In this document: in pieces, positions 19,727 through 28,444 of the stretch
Layout of the letters: every line of letters starts with the position of its first letter
Position numbering within the stretch: the first letter of the stretch is position 1
Assembly (NCBI RefSeq): GCF_000455125.1
Contig: NZ_AUWR01000011.1
Coordinates: 99,087-163,086 of the forward strand
Length of the DNA stretch: 64,000 nucleotides
Direction of reading: 5' to 3'
Origin: Mycobacterium sp. UM_WGJ
GTDB taxonomy: Bacteria; Actinomycetota; Actinomycetes; Mycobacteriales; Mycobacteriaceae
Notes under the pieces: generated by a model
Told to the model about the DNA's origin: nothing
The model's input: only the letters and a program-made list of their open reading frames with translations
Database searches by the model: none
Translations under genes and position numbers: made by a program

Positions 19727-19851
19727 CAGCGGCTCCGATGGTTGCCTTTTTGGGAGAACACGAATGCACCCTACCGGAGAACAGGCCCGGATCGGCGTCG
19801 GCTGTCGCGGCGCTGCCATCCCGGTGGGGAAGATGGTAACTTTCCTCTCAT

Positions 19852-19866
19852 GAGAAGAGCATTCTC
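19852..19866. promoter_or_regulatory. Palindromic operator GAGAA-N5-TTCTC, copy 2
   Basis: GAGAAGAGCATTCTC is a perfect-arm copy in the divergent promoter region between the TetR gene and the enoyl-CoA hydratase gene at 19898. It lies 32-46 bases before that ATG. This position is the best evidence that this TetR binds the motif. Confidence 0.65.
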
Positions 19867-19897
19867 AACAGTTGTCGGCGCAACCTGAAGGACGCTC

Positions 19898-20680
19898 ATG
19901 TACATCGACTACGAGGTCGCCGATCGGGTCGCGACGATCACCCTGAACCGGCCCGACGCCGCCAACGCCCAGAACACCGAGTTGCTCGACGAGCTCGACG
20001 CGGCCTGGACGCGCGCGGCCGACGATGATGACGTCGCCGTCATTGTGTTGCGGGCCAACGGCAAACACTTCTCGGCCGGCCACGACATCAAGGGCGGCGG
20101 TCCGGTGCCGGACAAGATCACCTTGGAGTTCATCTACAAACACGAGTGCAAGCGCTACCTGGAGTACACGCTGCGGTGGCGCAATGTGCCCAAGCCGTCG
20201 ATCGCCGCAGTGCAGGGCCGCTGCATCTCCGGCGGGCTGATGCTGTGCTGGCCGTGCGATCTGATCATCGCCGCCGACGACGCGCAATTCTCCGACCCGG
20301 TGGTGCTGATGGGCATCGGCGGCGTCGAATATCACGGGCACACCTGGGAATTGGGTCCACGCAAGGCCAAGGAGATGCTGTTCACCGGTCGGGCGATGAC
20401 CGCGCAGGAAGCCGAACAGACCGGCATGGTCAACCGGGTGGTTCCGCGTGATCAGCTGGACGCCGAGACCCGCCAACTCGCCGAGCACATCGCCACCATG
20501 CCGTCTTTCGCGCTGCGCCAGGCCAAACGTGCGGTCAACCAGACCCTCGACGTGCAGGGCTTCCACTCGGCGATCCAGTCCGCGTTCGACATCCACGAAA
20601 CCGGTCACGGCAACGCGCTGTCGGTATGCGGGTGGCCGATTCTGGTCAACCTCGACGAGATGAAGTCTCAGGTCAAATAG
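19898..20680 (+). CDS. Enoyl-CoA hydratase/isomerase family protein
   Basis: A 260-residue crotonase-fold protein. It shows TITLNRPDAANAQNTELLDELD, the oxyanion motifs FSAGHDIKGGG and VQGRCISGGLMLCWPCDLIIAAD, and FTGRAMTAQEAEQTGMVNRVV. Around the usual second catalytic Glu (GxxxE in most hydratases) it reads VLMGIGGVEYHGHTWELG, so the exact reaction (hydration, isomerisation or ring cleavage) cannot be fixed. GAAGGAC before the ATG serves as ribosome site. It appears monocistronic, controlled from the shared divergent region with the TetR gene. Confidence 0.85.
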   Translation: MYIDYEVADRVATITLNRPDAANAQNTELLDELDAAWTRAADDDDVAVIVLRANGKHFSAGHDIKGGGPVPDKITLEFIYKHECKRYLEYTLRWRNVPKPSIAAVQGRCISGGLMLCWPCDLIIAADDAQFSDPVVLMGIGGVEYHGHTWELGPRKAKEMLFTGRAMTAQEAEQTGMVNRVVPRDQLDAETRQLAEHIATMPSFALRQAKRAVNQTLDVQGFHSAIQSAFDIHETGHGNALSVCGWPILVNLDEMKSQVK

Positions 20681-20748
20681 CCACTCGGCGGATCCAGCCC
20701 CGTGATTCGGTTCTCGGGGAATCTAACGATTGAGGCGAGCGACACCTC

Positions 20749-22161
20749 ATGGCACCGTGGTACCCACAAGTACCGATCGGTGTGGAAGGTGTTGGAGTGG
20801 CCGAGAAGACGACCGAGCCGGTGCGGCTGCCGCCGGTAGCGCCGATCCCAAAGCCGCTGGCGGCCCTGCTGTTTATGACCGCTCGCAAGACTGCGATGCG
20901 GGCATTGGGAAAACGCTACGGTGGCGCCTTTTCGCTGCGGCTGCCGATCGTCGGACATGCGGTGGTGCTCAGCGATCCGGTGTTGGTCAAAAGCCTCTTC
21001 ACCACCCACAGCGACCTGGTGGCTCGACCCGGCAATCTGGGGGCGGTCCTGGGGCCGGGCTCGACCTTCAGTCTGAACGGCACCCCGCATCTTCGGCGCC
21101 GAAAACTGCTGGTGCCGCCGTTCCACGGCAAACGGGTGACCGGATACGAATCCATCGTCGAAGAGGAGGCGCTGCGCGAGATCGCGACGTGGCCGCAAGA
21201 CCGCGAGTTCGCCACCCAACCGTCGATGATGCGGATCACGCTCAACGTGATCCTGCGTGCCGTGTTCGGTGCTCAAGGAGCCGAGTTCGACGAATTGCGC
21301 GAGGTGCTGCCGACTTTGGTGGCGTTGGGGTCGCGGTTGGCGGTGCTGCCACCGCGAGCGCGACGCGACTTCGGCCGACTGAGCCCGGGCGGGCGCTACC
21401 ACGACTATCGGCGACGCTACGACGCGTTGATCGCGAAATTGATCGACACCGCGCGCAACGCGCCCGACTTCGCCGAACGAACCGACGTCCTGGCTTTGCT
21501 GTTGACGGCCCGCTATGACGACGGGCAGCCGATCAGTGACGTGCATATCGCCGATGAGCTGCTGACGTTGCTGGCCGCCGGTCACGAGACGACGGCGACC
21601 ACCCTGGCATGGGCGGTGGAACGGCTCCGCCGTCACCCGGACTTCTTGAATCGATTGGTCGCCGAAGTCGATTCCGGCGGAGCGGACCTGCTGCAGGCGG
21701 TGGTCTGGGAAGTGCAGCGGACCCGCTCTGTTGTCGAGGGGACCGGTCGCATCACTCGTACGCGGATCAAATTGGGCCCGTGGGTCATTCCGGAGAACCA
21801 CGCGGTGGTGGTGGCTTTCCGGTTGCTGCACTTCGCCGAGGACAACTTCGCCGACCCTGAGACCTTCGACCCGGATCGGTTCGTCGGCAATCCTCCCGAC
21901 ACCGCACTGTGGGTCCCCTACGGCGGTGGGGTGAACCGTTGCGTGGGTGCCGCGTTCGCCAACATGGAGATGCTGGTGACGCTACGGACGCTCTTGCGCC
22001 ACTACGACCTTCTTCCGACCGCGGCCAAGGGGGAGCGCCACCACTCCCGAGGTATCACGACCGCCGCAGGGCGCGGCGGACTGGCGGTGGTGCACCGGCG
22101 CGACACCGGCGGCCCGGTGGTCGCCCGCCTCACCCCAGCTGGGAACGCAGCTGGCGTTTGA
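20749..22161 (+). CDS. Cytochrome P450
   Basis: A 470-residue P450. The I-helix oxygen motif is AGHETTATTLAWAVE (about 278-292), the K-helix ExxR is EVQR, and the heme-binding loop is VPYGGGVNRCVGAAFA with the Cys ligand near residue 404. Overall pattern and length are like the mycobacterial CYP135/136/138 group. No N-terminal membrane anchor is visible, so it is a soluble class I enzyme needing a ferredoxin and reductase; the reductase at 1413 is one candidate. The start is uncertain: ATG 20749 or GTG 20782/20797. Its end overlaps the opposing synthetase by 32 bases. Substrate unknown. Confidence 0.85.
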   Translation: MAPWYPQVPIGVEGVGVAEKTTEPVRLPPVAPIPKPLAALLFMTARKTAMRALGKRYGGAFSLRLPIVGHAVVLSDPVLVKSLFTTHSDLVARPGNLGAVLGPGSTFSLNGTPHLRRRKLLVPPFHGKRVTGYESIVEEEALREIATWPQDREFATQPSMMRITLNVILRAVFGAQGAEFDELREVLPTLVALGSRLAVLPPRARRDFGRLSPGGRYHDYRRRYDALIAKLIDTARNAPDFAERTDVLALLLTARYDDGQPISDVHIADELLTLLAAGHETTATTLAWAVERLRRHPDFLNRLVAEVDSGGADLLQAVVWEVQRTRSVVEGTGRITRTRIKLGPWVIPENHAVVVAFRLLHFAEDNFADPETFDPDRFVGNPPDTALWVPYGGGVNRCVGAAFANMEMLVTLRTLLRHYDLLPTAAKGERHHSRGITTAAGRGGLAVVHRRDTGGPVVARLTPAGNAAGV

Positions 22162-23596
22162 GCACCTTGCCGTAGCTGTTTTTGGGCAGCGCGTCGACGA
22201 ACTCGTAGCGCTTGGGGCGCTTGAAGCGCGCGATGCGTTCCAGCAGATGACTGTCCAAGTCGGCAACGGAGACGTCGCCCACGATGAAGGCGACCACGAT
22301 CTCGCCCCACTCGGCGTCGGGGGCACCCACCACCCCCGCCTCGATGACGCCGGGATGACTCAGCAGCGCCTCTTCGACTTCACGCGGGTAGATGTTGCTG
22401 CCACCGCTGATCACCACATCCTTCGAGCGGTCGCGCAGGGTGAGACAGCCGCGGGCATCGAACGAACCCTTGTCGCCGGTGAACAGCCAGCCGTCCCGGA
22501 TGGCCTCGGCGGTGGCGTCGGGGTTGTTCCAGTAGCCGGCCATGACGACATCGCCGCGGCAGACGATCTCGCCGACTTCGCCGATGGATGCGCGGGTGCC
22601 GTCGTCGCGCAGCACCGCGACCTCGACCCCGGAGCGCGGCCAGCCGACTGAACCCAGGACCGCGTCGTCGCCCCGGTGATCAACGCGCCCCAGGCCGGTG
22701 ATCGTCATGGGCGCTTCGCCCTGGCCGTAGAGCTGGGCGAACACCGGCCCGAACGCGGACATCGCCCGCTTCAGATCCCCGAGATACATCGGACCGCCGC
22801 CGTAGACGATGCTGCGCAGGTTGGACGGCCGCCCGCGTCCGGTGGCCACCAGTCGGCCTACCATCGTCGGCGCCAAAAAGGCGGTGGCGCCCGGATGGTG
22901 ATCGCACAGGGCGAGGAACTCCGCGGCGTCGAACGAACCCGATGCCGGCACCACCTGGCGCGCTCCGCGCAGCACATACGGCGCGATATAGAGACCCGAT
23001 CCGTGCGACATCGGCGCGCCGTGGATCAGGCTGCAGTCGGCGTCGGGGTCATCCAGGTCGGACAGATGCGCCAGCGTCATCGCCATCAGGTTGCGGTGGG
23101 TGAGCATGGCGCCCTTGGAGCGCCCGGTGGTGCCGCTGGTGTAGAACAGCCACGCCAGCCGGGACGGATCCGGGTCGACCGCATCGACCGCAGGGCAGCA
23201 AACCCGGTCCAGGTAGGTGCTGTCGCCGAGGGTCTCGACGGGTGCAGCAACGAGGTCGGCCAGCCCTGGCGCCAGTTTCGGGGACGCGAAGACCAGCGCC
23301 GCGCCGGCGTCGCCGATGATCTGCGCCATCTCCCGTGGGTGCAGTTTGTAATTGAGCGGCACCACAACACAGTCGGCCGCCCAAGTGGCGAACATCAGCT
23401 CGATGATCTCCGGCCGATTCTCGCTGGCGATCGCGATCCGGGCGCCGGCCCCCGCCACCCGCACCAGCGACGTGGCCAGCCGTCGCGCGCGATCGGCCAG
23501 CTCGCCCCAGGTGTGCAGGCGGCGCTCGCCGTGATACACCGCGCCCCGATCGCCGAACCGGGTCGCCGCCTGGTCCAGCACCGTGAACAGGTTCAC
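22130..23596 (-). CDS. Acyl-CoA synthetase (AMP-forming)
   Basis: A 488-residue ANL-superfamily ligase. The P-loop is YTSGTTGRSKGAMLTH, the adenine site YGQGEAP, the hinge WLFTGDKGSFDARGCLTLRDRSKD, and the catalytic Lys lies in NSYGKVLKRQL at the C-terminus. It makes acyl-CoA from an acid with ATP. The GTG at 23596 overlaps the stop of the upstream SDR (GTGA); an earlier start at 23707 lies inside that gene and is rejected. It is the last gene of a five-gene minus-strand operon (28322 to 22130). Confidence 0.85.
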   Translation of the reverse strand: MNLFTVLDQAATRFGDRGAVYHGERRLHTWGELADRARRLATSLVRVAGAGARIAIASENRPEIIELMFATWAADCVVVPLNYKLHPREMAQIIGDAGAALVFASPKLAPGLADLVAAPVETLGDSTYLDRVCCPAVDAVDPDPSRLAWLFYTSGTTGRSKGAMLTHRNLMAMTLAHLSDLDDPDADCSLIHGAPMSHGSGLYIAPYVLRGARQVVPASGSFDAAEFLALCDHHPGATAFLAPTMVGRLVATGRGRPSNLRSIVYGGGPMYLGDLKRAMSAFGPVFAQLYGQGEAPMTITGLGRVDHRGDDAVLGSVGWPRSGVEVAVLRDDGTRASIGEVGEIVCRGDVVMAGYWNNPDATAEAIRDGWLFTGDKGSFDARGCLTLRDRSKDVVISGGSNIYPREVEEALLSHPGVIEAGVVGAPDAEWGEIVVAFIVGDVSVADLDSHLLERIARFKRPKRYEFVDALPKNSYGKVLKRQLRSQLG

Positions 23597-24378
23597 GGTG
23601 TCACCCAGTCGGAGTCGAGGCCGAAGTCGGACAGATACTTGGTCGAGCTCCAACCTCCGTCGACGACGATGGTCTGGCCGTTGATGAAAGAGCCGGCTTC
23701 CGAGCACAAGAACGCTACGGTGCCCGCGATGTCGTCCACCCGGCCCAGCCGCGGAGCCGGCGTCATCTCGGTGTTGAGCTTGCGGAACCGGTTGTCGGTC
23801 AGGCGTTGTTCGACCATCGGGGTGACAGTGACGCCGGGTGCCACCGCGTTGCAGCGAATGCCCTGGGCGCCGTACTGGCAGGCGATGTGGGTGGTCAGCG
23901 CGGTCAGGCCGCCCTTGGCGGCCGAGTACGCCCCGCCGCGCAGTCCGCCCACCACGGCGAAGGTGGAGGTGATGTTGATGATCGCCGATCCCGGCTGCAG
24001 GTGCGGCAGCACGTCACGGGTAAGCCGGAACGGCGCCCGCAGCATGAGATCGAGGAACTGGTCCAGGGTCTGGTCGTCGGTCTCATGCAGCGGTTTGGGG
24101 CTGCCGATGCCGGCGTTGTTGATCAGGTAGTCCACTCGCCCCCACCGGGCCAGGGTGGCGTCGACGATCTGCTGTGGCGCCGTGTCGGCGGTCAGATCGA
24201 CGGCCAGCGTGGCGATCCGGTCGGGATCTGTACCTGCGGCCCGCAGTGTCTCCGCCAAGCCGGCCAGGCGGCCCTCATCACGTCCGGTTGCCAGCACCGC
24301 CATCCCGGTCTCGGCAAGCTTTGTCGCGCAGCCCAACCCGATTCCGCTGCTGGCCCCGGTCACGATCGCTACCTGCAT
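23593..24378 (-). CDS. SDR family oxidoreductase
   Basis: A 261-residue classical SDR: TGASSGIGLGCATKL near residue 8, NNAG near 90, INITSTFAVV with the catalytic Ser, and YSAAKGG for Tyr and Lys. The C-terminus is FINGQTIVVDGGWSS. It starts 7 bases after the upstream synthetase gene and overlaps the next synthetase. Typical role: beta- or other hydroxyacyl-CoA dehydrogenase, or sterol-type alcohol dehydrogenase. The operon places it with two acyl-CoA synthetases. Confidence 0.85.
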   Translation of the reverse strand: MQVAIVTGASSGIGLGCATKLAETGMAVLATGRDEGRLAGLAETLRAAGTDPDRIATLAVDLTADTAPQQIVDATLARWGRVDYLINNAGIGSPKPLHETDDQTLDQFLDLMLRAPFRLTRDVLPHLQPGSAIINITSTFAVVGGLRGGAYSAAKGGLTALTTHIACQYGAQGIRCNAVAPGVTVTPMVEQRLTDNRFRKLNTEMTPAPRLGRVDDIAGTVAFLCSEAGSFINGQTIVVDGGWSSTKYLSDFGLDSDWVTP

Positions 24379-24385
24379 GATCTAC

Positions 24386-25984
24386 TCACCTAACTTCTGT
24401 GCGGGACAGCTGCGCCCGGATCTGCTGCTTGACCACTTTGCCGGCGTCGTTGCGGGGCAATGCATCCCAGATCATCACCTGTTCAGGGGTTTTGAACAAC
24501 GCGACGCCATGCTCGGCCAGCAGGGCGCGCAGCTCGGCGACACCCGGAGCGGTCTGGCCGGCCGGCACGATCACCGCGCAGGCACGCTCGCCGGTGCGGT
24601 CATCGGGGATACCGACCACGGCGACCTCCGCGATCTGCGGATGACCGATCAGGATGTCCTCCACCTCGCGCGCGGAGATGTTCTCGCCGTTGCGGATGAT
24701 CACGTCCTTGAGTCGCCCGGTGACCAGCAGACAGTCCCCGTCGACCCACCGGCCGAGATCGCCGGTAGCGAAGTAGCCCTGGTCATCGAAGCAGCCGTTT
24801 TCGTCGTCGGGGCGCTGGTAGCCCAGCAGCATCTGCGGGCCGCGGACGTAGATCTCGCCTTCGCCCGGCGGAGCGCCGGGGTGCGGGGCCAGTTTGATGT
24901 CGGCGATCCCGGCCCGGCCGTCGGTCTCTGCGGCGTGGGCGAGGTCGCCTGGACCCAGCGATCCGACCGTGCTGACCGGAACTTCGCTGGACCCGTACAC
25001 CCGGGTGACGACGGCGGTGCGAAAGTAGCCGGCCGCGTCGCGGATCAGCGATGCCGGGACCGACGCGCCGCCGCAGACGAAGAGCTTGAGATGCGGCAGA
25101 AACGTGCCGGCAGCGCGCGCGGCGGCCAGCAATTGGGCCAGAAACGGTGTCGCGCCTGCCACGTGGGTGCAGTGCTCGGCGAGCATGAGCGCTATCGCGG
25201 CATCGGGGTCCCAGGTGTCCATCAGCACGGCGGTGGTGCCCAGCAACAACGGGGCCTCGAACGTGTAGATCGATCCGCCGATGTGGGCGATGGGGGACGG
25301 GACCAGAAACCGGTCACCGGGTTCGACCAGCCAGTGCCGGCCCACCTGGCGGATCAGGGCGTTGATCGAATTATGACTGTGCAGAACGCCTTTGGGATGT
25401 CCGGTGGTACCGGAGGTGTACAGCAGCAACCGGACTGCATCGGCATCCACCGCCGGCAGCGCCACCGGTTGCCGGACGCCGTGCAGCAGGTCCCGGTAGT
25501 CGGTGTGAACAGTCGAGGACCCTCGCACCACCACCACTTCGGGTGCCTCGGGCAGCGACGCAGTCACCCGGGTCAGCATCTTTGCGTAGTCGTGGCCGCG
25601 GAACCGCTGGGGCGCGAACAGCATTCGGGTGCTCGAGTCGGTGAGGATAAAGGACAATTCCGCGTCGCGCAGCGACGGCAGGATCGGGTTGACCACCATC
25701 CCGGCCAGCGTCGCCGCCAGATACACCGCGGCAGCCTCATGCCAGTTCGGCAACATGAAGGACACCACACTGCCGGGACGGATCCGTTCCAGCATCGCCC
25801 CGGCCAGCATCGTCGCCTGGGTGTGCAGCTCCCGGCAGGTCAACCGGGTGTCGCCGTCGATCACCAGAACCCGGTCCGGAGTCTGCTCGGCCGCCTCGCG
25901 CAGAGTGTCGGCCAAGGTAGTCGAGACCCACAGGCCCGCAGCGTAAGCGTCGGCGGCCTGTTGGGCGGTGCGGCGGGGTGTCAC
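24386..25984 (-). CDS. Acyl-CoA synthetase (AMP-forming), cyclohexanecarboxylate-CoA-ligase-like
   Basis: A 532-residue ANL ligase with the P-loop YTSGTTGHPKGVLHSH, YGSSEVP, the hinge GYFATGDLGRWVDGDCLLVTGRLKD and catalytic Lys in NDAGKVVKQQI. The pattern PNWHEAAAVYLAATLAGMVVNPILPSLRDAEL resembles ligases for cyclic or branched short acids. The GTG start overlaps the GntR stop (GTGA). It should activate the acid whose later steps are handled by this operon or the divergent one at 28445. Confidence 0.85.
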   Translation of the reverse strand: MTPRRTAQQAADAYAAGLWVSTTLADTLREAAEQTPDRVLVIDGDTRLTCRELHTQATMLAGAMLERIRPGSVVSFMLPNWHEAAAVYLAATLAGMVVNPILPSLRDAELSFILTDSSTRMLFAPQRFRGHDYAKMLTRVTASLPEAPEVVVVRGSSTVHTDYRDLLHGVRQPVALPAVDADAVRLLLYTSGTTGHPKGVLHSHNSINALIRQVGRHWLVEPGDRFLVPSPIAHIGGSIYTFEAPLLLGTTAVLMDTWDPDAAIALMLAEHCTHVAGATPFLAQLLAAARAAGTFLPHLKLFVCGGASVPASLIRDAAGYFRTAVVTRVYGSSEVPVSTVGSLGPGDLAHAAETDGRAGIADIKLAPHPGAPPGEGEIYVRGPQMLLGYQRPDDENGCFDDQGYFATGDLGRWVDGDCLLVTGRLKDVIIRNGENISAREVEDILIGHPQIAEVAVVGIPDDRTGERACAVIVPAGQTAPGVAELRALLAEHGVALFKTPEQVMIWDALPRNDAGKVVKQQIRAQLSRTEVR

Positions 25985-26718
25985 GGGCTGCTCGGTCCGG
26001 GCACCCGGTGCAGCGTCATCGAGTAGCGATAGTCTTCGCCGGCGTGGGTGTTCACCGTCACCTGGGCGACCTCACCCTCGGAGGTGGTGTAGTTGCGCTG
26101 CATCTGCAGCCCGGCGGTCCCGGGTTCGACGGCCAGCGCAGTGCTGAGTTCGGGCGTGATGATCACCGCCCGGATGTGCTGGCGGACTTCGACGACGCTG
26201 ACCCCGAACACATCCTCGATCAGCGGGAAGATCGGGCCGGAGTGGCGCTGCAGCAGCCGGCCGACTCCGGCGAACGCCCGGTTGATGTAGTACTCGGTTC
26301 GACAGATCGGCGCGGACTGTCCTTGGCTGCGCCGGTTGCCGCGCACGGCCAGCCATTCGGTGCCCACCGGCAGGCCGGTGCGGGCAGCGACATCCTCGTC
26401 GAGGGTGACCATGGCGTTGGAGTCGATCTCGAACCGTGCCCCGGCCGCGAACGCCACCAGGTCATCGATCGACACCACGTCTTGGGCGTAGCAGTTGGTC
26501 GCGGCGCGGGGGATCACCACGGTGCCCGCGCGGGGACGGGAGACGACGAGGTTGTCTTCCCGCAGTCGTCGCAACGCCTCACGGACCGTGTAGCGGCTGA
26601 CGGTGAACCGTTCGCAGAGTTCATGTTCGGTGGGCAGCTGCGATCCGATCGGATAGACGCCGTCGGCGATCTCCTTGCGCAGCGTCCGCGCGACCTTCAG
26701 GTAGCGGTGGTCGGTCAC
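25981..26718 (-). CDS. GntR family regulator, HutC type with UTRA domain
   Basis: A 245-residue regulator. Residues 5-70 form a winged helix (YLKVARTLRKEIADGVYPIGSQLPTEHELCERFTVSRYTVREALRRLREDNLVVSRPRAGTVV). The C-terminal 150 residues match the UTRA ligand domain (RTEYYINRAFAGVG...GLQMQRNYTTSEGEVAQVTVNTHAGEDYRYSM). Both ends overlap neighbouring genes by GTGA, so it is embedded in the operon with the propeller protein and synthetases and probably controls it. A candidate operator is the inverted repeat at 28418-28436 between the divergent operons. Confidence 0.85.
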   Translation of the reverse strand: MTDHRYLKVARTLRKEIADGVYPIGSQLPTEHELCERFTVSRYTVREALRRLREDNLVVSRPRAGTVVIPRAATNCYAQDVVSIDDLVAFAAGARFEIDSNAMVTLDEDVAARTGLPVGTEWLAVRGNRRSQGQSAPICRTEYYINRAFAGVGRLLQRHSGPIFPLIEDVFGVSVVEVRQHIRAVIITPELSTALAVEPGTAGLQMQRNYTTSEGEVAQVTVNTHAGEDYRYSMTLHRVPGPSSP

Positions 26719-28322
26719 GGGACGACCGGGTGCAGTGCCAGCACGCTGCCGTCGCCGTCGGCCGAGACGAACAGGGTGCCGTCGCGGCCGCGCGCGATGC
26801 CGGCGAACGGGCCTTGGGGGCCGGAGAACGGCGGCATTCCGTTGAGCGGTTTGGGTGTCACGCCCGGTGCGGGCCCGATCGGTAACCCCTCGGCGATCAG
26901 CTGCCGTGCCCCGGTGTCGAGGTCGACGGCGAGCACCTGCCGGGTGCCGGCGTCCACGACATAGAGCGTGCGGTGCGCCAGCGCAATCCCTTGCGGCCGA
27001 ACAAGTCCGTCGACCACCGGTTGGACATCTGAGCCGCTGATGCGCAGTACCCGGCCAGCGCCGGACTCGGCCACCAGGTAGGTCCCGTCGCCGGCGATCT
27101 CGATCCCGACCGGGCCGGCCAGGTCGCGAGCCAGCACGTCCACCGCACCGGCGCGCACCCCCAACACCCGGCCGGTGCCGAACTCGGTGACCGCGATACC
27201 AGCGGGGCCCACCGCCACTCCATAGAGCTGGTCGAAACCGTCGGCGAGCACCTCGCTGGACGAGCGCGCCGGCAGGTAGCGTGCGACCTGCCCGCCGGAG
27301 GTGGTGACGACGAATTCGCCGGGGCCGACGGCTGCCACGCCCCGCACGAACCCGGGATAGCCGGGGCTGAAGAGCATTCCGAGGGTTTCCAGGCGACCGC
27401 TCGCACCGATCGCGTAGAAGTAGGTGCCGTCGGCGACGTAGAGCCTGCCGGTACCGTCCACGGTGAGATCCAGCGGCCAGTTCAGGCCGCCGGGCAGCAC
27501 CGTCGATATCTCGCCGGTGGCGCCGATCTCAGTGATCTCGCCGGTGAAGTTCGAGACGAACAACCGCCGGTCAACGAAGGTGCAGTTGTCCAGTCCGGGA
27601 TGCAGCTGCGCCAGCACGGCGGTCGTGCCGGTGCGCGGATCGATGCGCAGCACCTGCCCGCTGGCGGCTTGGGTGGACACGATGAAGCCGTCGGCGTCGA
27701 ATTTCACTGAGTCCGGTACGCCCAGATCGCCCGCGACCCGTTGCGGGGCGGCGTCGGCGGCGAACGGATCGATGCGCCAGATCTCGTTGGCGGTCATCAC
27801 CGGGAAGTACAGCAGGCCGTCAGGCCCCACCTCCATGGCGTTGGGCGACGGCAGGTTCTCGGTCACGATGCGCCTGCCGCCGGTGGCCCGGTCGAGTTCC
27901 ATCAGGCGGCCGCCCTCGCGGCATTCGCCGACGAACAGCCGGTCTTGGTGCACGGTGATGCCGTTGGCGCAGGGCAGGTCATCGCGCAGCACGCGGCTGC
28001 GCCCGGAGGCGTCGAGCGCGCTGACCCGGGCGTCCATCACCTCGGTGGCGTACAAGGTGCCGCCGGCATCGAAGGCTACGTCGTCGGGGGCGACGACATC
28101 GCCGCCGCGCGCGCTCACCACCGCCAACTCGCCGGTGACCACGTCCAGTGCACTGATCTGACTGCCGGTCACCTGCGCGATGTAGACCCGCTCGTCCGGT
28201 CCGGTTCGCAGCCCGTTGGCGCCGAACAACCGGCTCGGTTCGGTGATCCGTTCCAGCCGCCAGCCGGGCGCGGCGGAGGGGGTACCGGCCACCTCGCGAG
28301 GGAGCGGCAGGGAGGCAGTCAT
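26715..28322 (-). CDS. SMP-30/gluconolactonase-like beta-propeller protein
   Basis: A 535-residue repeat protein made of many NHL/SGL-type strands: PNAMEVGPDGLLYFP, GLNWPLDLTVDGTGRLYVADGT, GVAVGPAGIAVTEF, VGIEIAGDGTYLVAESGAGRVLRI and PQGIALAHRTLYVVDAGTRQVLAVDL. It is about twice the size of one SGL propeller, so it may be two fused propellers. Relatives hydrolyse lactones; no signal peptide is visible. The ATG at 28322 (MTASLPLP) is preferred to 28340. It is the first gene of the minus operon. A lactonase would fit a pathway of hydroxy acids, but that is inference. Confidence 0.75.
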   Translation of the reverse strand: MTASLPLPREVAGTPSAAPGWRLERITEPSRLFGANGLRTGPDERVYIAQVTGSQISALDVVTGELAVVSARGGDVVAPDDVAFDAGGTLYATEVMDARVSALDASGRSRVLRDDLPCANGITVHQDRLFVGECREGGRLMELDRATGGRRIVTENLPSPNAMEVGPDGLLYFPVMTANEIWRIDPFAADAAPQRVAGDLGVPDSVKFDADGFIVSTQAASGQVLRIDPRTGTTAVLAQLHPGLDNCTFVDRRLFVSNFTGEITEIGATGEISTVLPGGLNWPLDLTVDGTGRLYVADGTYFYAIGASGRLETLGMLFSPGYPGFVRGVAAVGPGEFVVTTSGGQVARYLPARSSSEVLADGFDQLYGVAVGPAGIAVTEFGTGRVLGVRAGAVDVLARDLAGPVGIEIAGDGTYLVAESGAGRVLRISGSDVQPVVDGLVRPQGIALAHRTLYVVDAGTRQVLAVDLDTGARQLIAEGLPIGPAPGVTPKPLNGMPPFSGPQGPFAGIARGRDGTLFVSADGDGSVLALHPVVP

Positions 28323-28417
28323 GACTCCGGACGTTATCAAGCCCGGTTAGTCCAGACAATAGGCCGCAAAAGCACGACCACCCGGCCTTGACGCACGAAT
28401 AACCGCTGCGGAATAGT

Positions 28418-28436
28418 GTTCTGCATTACGCAGAAC
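28418..28436. promoter_or_regulatory. Inverted repeat operator GTTCTGC-N5-GCAGAAC
   Basis: GTTCTGCATTACGCAGAAC is a perfect 7-base-arm palindrome in the divergent region between the propeller/GntR operon and the CoA transferase operon, 9-27 bases before the start at 28445. It is unlike the GAGAA operators. It probably serves a regulator of both operons, the GntR protein at 25981 being the nearest candidate. Confidence 0.6.
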
Positions 28437-28444
28437 GGAGTATT